Source: Rhodoferax sp. (lineage in GTDB: Bacteria > Pseudomonadota > Gammaproteobacteria > Burkholderiales > Burkholderiaceae_C). Taken from it: a DNA stretch of 46,303 nucleotides. The notes below the pieces were generated by a model. The model was not told the DNA's origin, made no database searches, and was given only the letters and a program-made list of their open reading frames with translations. Position numbers and translations under genes: made by a program. Every line of letters begins with the position of its first letter. Position 1 is the first letter of the stretch. Below, in pieces: positions 40,602-46,303 of the stretch. The DNA is taken from contig JAUSNJ010000163.1 in the NCBI GenBank assembly GCA_030645355.1, forward strand, positions 1 through 46,303. Reading direction: 5' to 3'.

Positions 40602-42968
40602 ATGTACTTCAACAAAATCCGCCACCCCTCCAATTTCAGCTTTGCAAACGCGCACACCAACGGCTCACTAACCATCGGCGCCAAGCTCGTGCAGGCCACG
40701 GTGCGTGATCTGGGTGAAGACGTGTTCCATGTCGAACTGCGCGATGCCAAACGCTGGCCGCTGGATGCGCGGGTGTTGCCGCTGCATGACGATGCTTTTG
40801 CTGCCGCCGATTCGCGTTACCAACTCCAGATCACCGACAGCGGCAATCTGGCCTTGAACGGCGCTGGCGGCGAAGCCATTCTGTCGGGCATAGACGGCGC
40901 CTGCCTGGGTGCCTGTGGCAGCGCCTGGCTGGTGCAGTTTGCGCGCAACGCCCAGATGCGTTTTTTTGGCCAGGGCGAAAAAGTGACCGGCCTGGAGAAG
41001 ACCGGAAAACGCACCAAATACTGGAACGCCGACGTCTGGGCCGACCACGCCATGCACACCATCGAGACCGGCCAGGCCGACCCGCAATACGCCGCCGTGC
41101 CTTACCTGCTGGTGCGCCAGGGCCAGCAGTGGGTGGGCATTCTGGTGGACCACCCCGGTGCCGTGTTCATGGACACCGGCTCCAACTGGTTTTTCTTTGG
41201 CAAGGACGACCAGAACGCACCGCCCGCGTTCTGGTTTGGAGCGGATGAAGGTGTGCCTGCTTTCTACGTGATTGCCGGTGACAGCGTGGCGTCCGTCACG
41301 CAGCGCCTGCAGCGGTTGGTGGGCAAGACCCCGCTGCCACCGCTGTGGTCGCTGGGGCACCACCAAAGCCGCTGGGGCTATGCGGGCACGCAGCACCTGC
41401 AGCAGCTGGATGCAGCGTTTACCCAGCACGCCTTCCCCAACGATGGTCTGTGGCTGGACATTGACTACATGGAGCGCTTCAAGGTCTTTACCATCAGTAC
41501 CGAGCATTTCGGCGACCTGGCCGTTGAGCTGAAGCAGTTGCAGGCCAACGGCCGGCGCATCGTGCCGATCCTGGACCCCGGCGTGAAGGTGGAAGTGGGC
41601 TACGGGGTGGCCGCCAGCGGCCAGGCGGCCGACATCTTTTGCCACAACCCCGAAGGCCAGCCCTACGTGGGCTTTGTGTGGCCGGGGCGCACCTGGTTTC
41701 CCGACTATTCGCTGCCCGAGGGACGTGACTGGTGGGCGAGCTATTCCAAGGCCTTCCGTGCATCCGGTTTTGACGGCGCCTGGCTGGACATGAACGACCC
41801 CAGCACCGGCGCGGCCGAGGTCGACGACATGCTGTTCCAGCGTGGCGCCTGGCCGCACTGGACCTACCACAACCAGTACGGCACCGGCATGGCCCAGGCC
41901 ACGCGCGACGGCTTTCTGGCGGCCCGCCCCGATGAGCGGCCCTTTCTGCTGGCCCGCAGCGCCTACACCGGCTCCAGCCGATTCACGGCGGTGTGGACCG
42001 GCGACAACTTCAGCAGCTGGCACCACCTGCGCACCAGCATCCACTGCAGCCTGAACCTGGCGCTCTCCGGCATTCCGTTCAACGGCCCCGACGTGCCCGG
42101 CTTTGGCGGCCACGCCGACAAAGAGCTGGCCATTGCCTGGTACAAGGCGGGCTGTTTGTTCCCCTTCATGCGCAACCACGCCAGCGCCGGCACGGCCGAG
42201 CAGGAGCCCTGGGTGTTTGGCGATGTAGCACTGGAGACCATCCGCCACCACGTGCGCCTGCGCTACAAGCTGCTGCCGTATCTATACCAGTTGTGGAACG
42301 ACCAGGAGCAATCCGGCGCGGCCGTGATGCGCCCGCTGTTTTATGACTTTCCCAATACCGACGGCATGGAGCTGGACCGCGTGGATGACCAGTTCCTGAT
42401 CGGCCCGGCCATCCTGCAGGCACCCATCGTGCACCAGGGTCAGCAGACGCGCCTGGTCACGCTGCCGGGCCAGGGTCGCTGGATGGATGTCAACAGCGGG
42501 CAGTTTCTGGCTGGCGGGCGCACCATCCATGTCAGCAGCACAGCGGACAGCACGCCCATCTACCTGCGTGAAGGCAGCCTGCTGCCCATGCAGGTGGGTG
42601 TGCGCACCAGTGCCGCTGCCAATGACCTGGCGGACATTGAACTGCATGTGATTCTGGGTGCTGGCAGCGAGGACACGGCAACCCTGGACTATGTGGCCGA
42701 TGACGGCCTGAGCTACGGCTACCAGCGCGGCGCGCGCAGCGTCTACCGGATGCAGGCACGGCGTGAGGGCGCCGTCCTGTTGCTCCATGTGGAGGTTTTG
42801 CAGGCGGGCTGGAAGCCGTTGCGCCTGCGGGTGGTGGGGTATGACGGTGTGACCACGCTCCAGCTGCGCACGGGCGGGCAGACTGCCAGCATGCCGCTGT
42901 CGCCCATGACCTGGCACTTCAGCGGTGGGGCCCTGGCTGCAATGACCAGTGTGCCTATCGACCTGTAA
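40602..42968 (+). CDS. Glycoside hydrolase family 31 (alpha-glucosidase/alpha-xylosidase type)
   Basis: This is a 788-residue protein with an N-terminal beta-sandwich, a TIM barrel and C-terminal beta domains. Barrel motifs are PLWSLGHHQSRWGYAGT, LWLDIDYMERFKVFT, GAWLDMNDPST (nucleophile Asp; the family usually reads DMNEP) and VWTGDNFSSWHHL (acid/base Asp). There is no signal peptide, so it acts in the cytosol on imported alpha-glucans, complementing the exported pullulanase and amylase. It starts 45 nt after composite repeat copy 2. Confidence 0.92.
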   Translation: MYFNKIRHPSNFSFANAHTNGSLTIGAKLVQATVRDLGEDVFHVELRDAKRWPLDARVLPLHDDAFAAADSRYQLQITDSGNLALNGAGGEAILSGIDGACLGACGSAWLVQFARNAQMRFFGQGEKVTGLEKTGKRTKYWNADVWADHAMHTIETGQADPQYAAVPYLLVRQGQQWVGILVDHPGAVFMDTGSNWFFFGKDDQNAPPAFWFGADEGVPAFYVIAGDSVASVTQRLQRLVGKTPLPPLWSLGHHQSRWGYAGTQHLQQLDAAFTQHAFPNDGLWLDIDYMERFKVFTISTEHFGDLAVELKQLQANGRRIVPILDPGVKVEVGYGVAASGQAADIFCHNPEGQPYVGFVWPGRTWFPDYSLPEGRDWWASYSKAFRASGFDGAWLDMNDPSTGAAEVDDMLFQRGAWPHWTYHNQYGTGMAQATRDGFLAARPDERPFLLARSAYTGSSRFTAVWTGDNFSSWHHLRTSIHCSLNLALSGIPFNGPDVPGFGGHADKELAIAWYKAGCLFPFMRNHASAGTAEQEPWVFGDVALETIRHHVRLRYKLLPYLYQLWNDQEQSGAAVMRPLFYDFPNTDGMELDRVDDQFLIGPAILQAPIVHQGQQTRLVTLPGQGRWMDVNSGQFLAGGRTIHVSSTADSTPIYLREGSLLPMQVGVRTSAAANDLADIELHVILGAGSEDTATLDYVADDGLSYGYQRGARSVYRMQARREGAVLLLHVEVLQAGWKPLRLRVVGYDGVTTLQLRTGGQTASMPLSPMTWHFSGGALAAMTSVPIDL

Positions 42969-43090
42969 GCCCTTGCGCGCGGGCCACGCATCTGAACTTG
43001 ACCTTTGTCAGCCGGACTTCATATAGTGCGTGCACAATGGCTGCTCGGAAACTATGAAAGGCCGATTGGCCGATCGGAAGAAGTGTTGGT

Positions 43091-43405
43091 ATGGGCATCA
43101 GAGACAGTATTTGGTCGGCCCTGGGGCGTGACACCTCAGATGCCGCAGACGTAGCGCTGGAACGTGTGCGCAGTGCCATGCTCCTGGCGCTGGAGCAGTA
43201 TGGCGACGAGAAGCACGTGCGGCTGGACATGAAAATCAGCAGCGCCCGGGAAATTGCAGAGCTCTGGTATCTGCGCCCTGAAATCATGCACCTGGTGGCG
43301 TCCGCACAAGGCGAAGAAACTGCCCGGGTGTGTGTGTCCAAGATTACCGCACTGTTCGGTAAATACCAGATGGGTGGCAAGACGTCGCGGTTCGGCGGGT
43401 TGTAG
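43091..43405 (+). CDS. Small soluble protein of unknown function
   Basis: This is a 104-residue helical protein, MGIRDSIWSALGRDTSDAAD, with LERVRSAMLLALEQYGDEKHVRLDMKIS and a basic, glycine-rich end (GKYQMGGKTSRFGGL). No signal or membrane segment is visible. I do not recognise the family. GGAAGAAG precedes the ATG. Its last ~33 codons are duplicated at 44541-44640. Confidence 0.7.
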   Translation: MGIRDSIWSALGRDTSDAADVALERVRSAMLLALEQYGDEKHVRLDMKISSAREIAELWYLRPEIMHLVASAQGEETARVCVSKITALFGKYQMGGKTSRFGGL

Positions 43406-43604
43406 CGTGCGTTGTTGATGGGACTTGGCCCCACGCGCAATGGACGTAGTCCGCCTATTGCCTCAACGACATCTCCGGCTGCCCCATGCTCGCCACCGAT
43501 GTGGCAGGGACCGACTTACAAGTAGTTGCAATTGGCGCTTCGAAGCCATGCAACCCACTGGGAGAGAGATCGATTCCTGACCTGCTGCACAGATAGCATC
43601 TACC

Positions 43605-43650
43605 AGTAGCCCTCGTGAAATATACATTCAGTGCTATCAAAGTAGGAGTC
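43605..43650 (-). repeat. Small dispersed intergenic repeat, copy F
   Basis: The core TAGCCCTCGTG is at 43607-43617, followed by AAATATACATTCAGTGCTATC. It lies in the 381-nt gap before the DUF4124 gene, which otherwise holds only the short palindrome at 43706 and a GGGAG Shine-Dalgarno. Confidence 0.75.
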
Positions 43651-43705
43651 AATTCTTATTGATGCGCCATGGGTGCGGTGACCGAACGAGATGGCCGAGA
43701 CCATG

Positions 43706-43722
43706 CAATGCGAAGCGCATTG
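43706..43722. repeat. Short perfect inverted repeat
   Basis: CAATGCG-AAG-CGCATTG is a 7+3+7 hairpin 65 nt upstream of the DUF4124 gene. It could be an operator or RNA hairpin; nothing else supports a function. Confidence 0.4.
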
Positions 43723-43786
43723 GCGTACCAGCCCACAATGGCGGCCGCATAATTGGTATCCGGAAGATCAGGGAGTTCAAAAAATT

Positions 43787-44470
43787 ATGCGTACAACATC
43801 ACCCGCCGCCTGGTTGCTGCTTGCACCTCTTGTGCTGTCAACGCCACAAGTATTTGCAGAAGTCTTCAAGTGCACCACGGCAGATGGCAAGACGAGTTAT
43901 TCCGAGAAGCCGTGCCCGGCAAACGGCGCCAAGGAAGTCGTGGTGCCTATCCTGAAAGCGCCTCCATCCCATGGCCCCGCGCGCGATTGGGCGGCCGAGA
44001 GCGCTGCTATCAACGCGCGGGTACAGGCAGCGGCCGACGCGGTGGCTGCCGCGCGCAGTGCAGCCAAGGCATCGGCGCCTGACCCTGTGAAACCCACAGA
44101 TTCTGCTGACCGCGCCCTGACGCCTGAAGAGGCTGAGGCGCTGCAGCGTGCTGCGGCTGGATCACGACAAGCAGACGCTTCCGCTAAAGAGTCAGCCGCT
44201 GCAACGGCCAAGGCTGATGCGGCAGCCGCCGCAGGCAATGCCGATGCCGCAGCGGCAGCCGCGGCCAAGGCTGACGCTGCCGCAAAGTCGGATGCCTCCA
44301 AAGCGGCTGCCGCCGCTGCAGCAAAGACGGCGGCCGCGAATGCCCAAGCCGCCGCAGCCGCTGCAACCGCCAAGGCAAATGCGGCTACCGCAGCTGCCGC
44401 CGCTGCCAGGACCAAAGTCACAGGGCAACCGCCGGCTCCTGCAACGCCGCCCGCAACCAAGGCCAAATAG
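43787..44470 (+). CDS. Exported DUF4124-type protein with a long Ala/Lys-rich tail
   Basis: This is a 227-residue protein with a signal peptide (AAWLLLAPLVLSTPQVFA) and a DUF4124-like unit (EVFKCTTADGKTSYSEKPCP, two cysteines). About 130 residues of Ala-rich, Lys/Asp-spaced sequence follow (runs like AAAAAAAKADAAAK), probably a helical or coiled stalk, and then a Pro-rich end. The function of DUF4124 proteins is unclear. The ATG at 43787 is preferred because it starts the signal peptide and has CAGGGAG upstream. Confidence 0.8.
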   Translation: MRTTSPAAWLLLAPLVLSTPQVFAEVFKCTTADGKTSYSEKPCPANGAKEVVVPILKAPPSHGPARDWAAESAAINARVQAAADAVAAARSAAKASAPDPVKPTDSADRALTPEEAEALQRAAAGSRQADASAKESAAATAKADAAAAAGNADAAAAAAAKADAAAKSDASKAAAAAAAKTAAANAQAAAAAATAKANAATAAAAAARTKVTGQPPAPATPPATKAK

Positions 44471-44540
44471 ACGGACCAAGCGATTTCTGCAGCCTGCTGA
44501 CACAGACCGCGCGTGGGAGTGCGGGAAAGACCGCAGCCGC

Positions 44541-44640
44541 TCAGGGCGAAGAGACTGCCCGGGTGCGTATGACCAAGATTACCGCACTGTTCGGTAAATA
44601 CCAGATGGGTGGCAAGACGTCGCGGTTTGGCGGGTTGCAG
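44541..44640 (+). pseudogene. Duplicated 3' fragment of the 43091-43405 gene
   Basis: About 100 nt match 43304-43405 with only a few differences, including the exact stretch ATTACCGCACTGTTCGGTAA. In the matching frame it reads ITALFGKYQMGGKTSRFGG, but the stop TAG has become CAG. No start codon or 5' half is present. It is a partial tandem duplication separated by the DUF4124 gene. Confidence 0.85.
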
Positions 44641-45077
44641 GGCCGAAAAACGAGAAACCCGGCACACAGGTCCGGGTTAGTCCCTGAGTACAGGGGACGC
44701 TTTTCGCGCCAGGCAATCGCCTGAGTCAACTGTACCGCGCGGCGGGCGCCCGCGTCAACACCTCCGGTTTGCTAGCGATCCCAATCTGCTGTGTGCAATA
44801 GTGATCCTGCAAACGGCCCGATGTGCTCAAGGGCGTGCAACTGGTGATGACTGGTTACAGAGTGCCAGGCTACTTTCAACGCATTGAAGACTGAATTGCA
44901 CATCGTGCCCCCTCATAACGCTATAAATTGTTTATCCACTTTATGCAGGGACGTGACAAAAGTCAACCTGGGTAGCGGGGGATGGGTGACGTGGTATCAG
45001 AGCCAGGGGGGCCACAGGATGCGGGCCGCTGGCATTCTCCCAAGGTCGTGCAGAGGTTCTGGGTGAACGCCTGAAAA
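44641..45077. other. Non-coding stretch, no clear feature
   Basis: There is a weak hairpin (AACCCGG 44656-44662 with CCGGGTT 44672-44678) without a T-run. Short open frames here lack start signals and recognisable content. I see nothing else. Confidence 0.5.
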
Positions 45078-45151
45078 TGGAGCGGGTGATGGGAATCGAA
45101 CCCACGTTATTTGCTTGGGAAGCAAGAGTCCTGCCATTGAACGACACCCGC
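45078..45151 (-). tRNA. tRNA-Gly (anticodon CCC)
   Basis: The minus strand folds as a tRNA of 74 nt. The acceptor stem is GCGGGTG/CACCCGC with an encoded CCA end. The anticodon loop is TTCCCAA (CCC) on a TTGC/GCAA stem, and the T-loop is GGTTCGATTCC. The D-arm (GTTCAATGGCAGGAC) resembles E. coli tRNA-Gly(CCC). Confidence 0.93.
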
Positions 45152-45162
45152 GTAACGGGAAA

Positions 45163-45168
45163 ATTATA
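45163..45168 (-). promoter_or_regulatory. Possible -10 for tRNA-Gly
   Basis: TATAAT on the minus strand lies 11 nt upstream of the mature tRNA 5' end. No convincing -35 is visible. Confidence 0.45.
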
Positions 45169-45175
45169 GAACTCC

Positions 45176-45412
45176 CTACTTGCGCAGCGGCGAATCTTTG
45201 GCAATGCCCCACGACGAGTCCGACGACAGCGGTTTGGAAGACTTGGATTGCGCCGCTTCCTGGGCTTGCTCCAGTGCGGGGGAGTGCACCGGTCCTTGCG
45301 CGGCAATCCAAAGCGCCAACCCCACGCCGCCGATCAACAGCGCCGCACCGACCACCAGCTTCACCACCGTGAGCCAGACCTTGGGTTCTTCGTCGTGCTG
45401 TGCCTGCTTCAT
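45176..45412 (-). CDS. Small single-span membrane protein
   Basis: This is a 78-residue protein, MKQAQHDEEPKVWLTVVKLV, with one transmembrane helix (about 14-38, VVGAALLIGGVGLALWIAA) and a polar Ser/Gln-rich tail. No family is recognised. It lies between tRNA-Gly and the aldehyde dehydrogenase on the same strand, 72 nt downstream of the latter. Confidence 0.65.
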   Translation of the reverse strand: MKQAQHDEEPKVWLTVVKLVVGAALLIGGVGLALWIAAQGPVHSPALEQAQEAAQSKSSKPLSSDSSWGIAKDSPLRK

Positions 45413-45484
45413 TGCATCTCCTGCCTGTTGGTATTTATAGGCGTTGGCGCGGACTTTTGCGAACGCGCCAGCAGTCCAAAACCA

Positions 45485-46303
45485 TCACTTCAGAATATCC
45501 CCAATGCACAGGTACTTGATCTCCACATAGTCGTCCATGCCGAAGTGCGAGCCCTCACGTCCCAAGCCGGACTGCTTGACCCCGCCAAACGGCACATGTT
45601 CCGTGGCCAGGATGCCGACGTTGATGCCCACCATGCCGTACTCCAGCGCCTCGGCCACGCGGTAGATGCGGCCGATGTCGCGGCTGTAGAAGTAGCTGGC
45701 GAGTCCGAATTCTGTGGCGTTGGCGGCGTCAATGGCTTCCTGTTCGGTGGTGAACTTGAACACCGGCGCAAACGGGCCAAAGGTTTCCTCGCGGGCGCAC
45801 AACATATCGGCCGAAGCATCGGCCACCACGGTGGGCTCAAAGAACTGGCCCGAACCCATCGCGGTCAGGCGCTTGCCGCCCACCAGCACGCGGCCGCCCT
45901 TGGCCTTGGCGTCATCGACGTGCCGCTGCACTTTTTCCAGCGCGGCTTCCTCGATCAGCGGGCCCTGGTTGACACCGTCTTCAAAGCCATTGCCGACCTT
46001 GGCGGTGCGCACCTTGGCGGCGAATTTCTCGACGAACTGCTCGTAGACACCGGCCTGCACGTAGAAGCGGTTGGTGCAGACGCAGGTCTGGCCGGCGTTG
46101 CGGTATTTGCTGGCAAAGGCGCCTTCCACCGCCGAGTCGACGTCGGCATCGTCAAACACGATAAAGGGTGCATTGCCGCCCAATTCCAGCGATAGTTTTT
46201 TGACCGTGGGCGCGCTTTGCGCCATCAGGTTGCGGCCGACTTCGGTGGAGCCGGTGAAGCTGATGTGGCGCACCACGTCGCTGGCGCACAGCACCTTGCC
46301 GAT
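45485..46303 (-). CDS. gabD: NAD(P)-dependent succinate-semialdehyde dehydrogenase-like (5' partial)
   Basis: The last ~272 residues of an aldehyde dehydrogenase are present; the N-terminal half lies beyond the right edge. Visible motifs are the NAD-site helix SFTGSTEVGRNLM, the catalytic Glu in LSLELGGNAPFIV, the catalytic Cys in RNAGQTCVCTNRF, and GMVGINVGILATEHVPFGGV and KQSGLGREGSHFGMDDYVEI at the end. The second Cys, two residues after the catalytic one, and the C-terminal text fit GabD-like succinate-semialdehyde dehydrogenases of 4-aminobutyrate breakdown. Related semialdehyde dehydrogenases are possible. Confidence 0.88.
   Translation of the reverse strand: MGKVLCASDVVRHISFTGSTEVGRNLMAQSAPTVKKLSLELGGNAPFIVFDDADVDSAVEGAFASKYRNAGQTCVCTNRFYVQAGVYEQFVEKFAAKVRTAKVGNGFEDGVNQGPLIEEAALEKVQRHVDDAKAKGGRVLVGGKRLTAMGSGQFFEPTVVADASADMLCAREETFGPFAPVFKFTTEQEAIDAANATEFGLASYFYSRDIGRIYRVAEALEYGMVGINVGILATEHVPFGGVKQSGLGREGSHFGMDDYVEIKYLCIGDILK

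Noticed and set aside
13436..43650. Insertion sequences or prophage as the source of the repeats
   Set aside because: No transposase, integrase or phage gene is visible anywhere in the window.
44160..44440. Repetitive GC-rich DNA as a possible tandem repeat or CRISPR-like array
   Set aside because: The repetition comes from alanine codons within a coding frame with a signal peptide. Unit length and spacing are irregular.
44656..44678. Hairpin AACCCGG/CCGGGTT as a terminator
   Set aside because: There is no T-run after the stem, and it does not directly follow a gene.

Overview
The window looks like a chromosomal segment of a betaproteobacterium of the Comamonadaceae (Rhodoferax/Variovorax/Hydrogenophaga-like). 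This is inferred from gene content (an Acr3/ArsJ/ArsH arsenic island, selenoneine genes, a periplasmic pullulanase with an alpha-amylase), from the high GC, and from a small intergenic repeat carrying the core TAGCCCTCGTG that I associate with this family. No marker gene fixes the genus. There are no rRNA genes, CRISPR arrays or recognisable transposases.

Region 1 (1-4140) is the 3' part of an anaerobic arsenic-oxidoreductase-type operon: a molybdopterin catalytic subunit of the ArxA/ArrA type (5' end outside the window), its four-cluster Fe-S subunit, a TorD-like chaperone and MobB. Region 2 (4161-6374, minus) is a Tat-exported PhoX phosphatase. Region 3 (6591-19818) is a large arsenic island: GAPDH-ArsJ (arsenate converted to an arseno-sugar-acid and exported), ArsR, two unrelated arsenate reductases, Acr3, ArsH, an ECF sigma factor and an MBL-fold protein. 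These are followed by an ArsP-like permease, thioredoxin-like small proteins, a decayed permease/thioredoxin fusion, a CDF metal exporter, and an ArsA ATPase with a shortened CxxC domain at its N-terminus. The phoX/gap intergenic region carries Pho-box-like elements facing both ways and a perfect 20-bp ArsR-type operator. This suggests that phosphate starvation and arsenic are read together.

Region 4 (19822-25985) is a signalling block: a periplasmic binding protein cotranscribed with a PAS/GGDEF/EAL protein, a divergent EAL-only protein, a perfect FNR-type box between them, and a Crp-family regulator. Region 5 (26014-33954) is a probable selenium locus. SenB (selenosugar synthase) and SenA (selenoneine synthase) lie on the minus strand and flank a PhnD/C/E/E-like ABC importer on the plus strand. 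The locus also has a metallophosphoesterase and a SAM methyltransferase whose stop overlaps the senA start. No selD is visible.

Region 6 (34466-42968) holds an aldo/keto reductase and an alpha-glucan set (exported pullulanase, exported GH13 amylase, cytoplasmic GH31). A pair of GTAGT-N3-ACTAC-like operators lies between the divergent pullulanase and amylase, and two copies of a ~440-bp non-coding composite repeat sit on either side of the AKR-pullulanase-amylase block. Region 7 (43091-46303) has small unknown genes, a duplicated gene fragment, tRNA-Gly(CCC), a small membrane protein and a partial aldehyde dehydrogenase.
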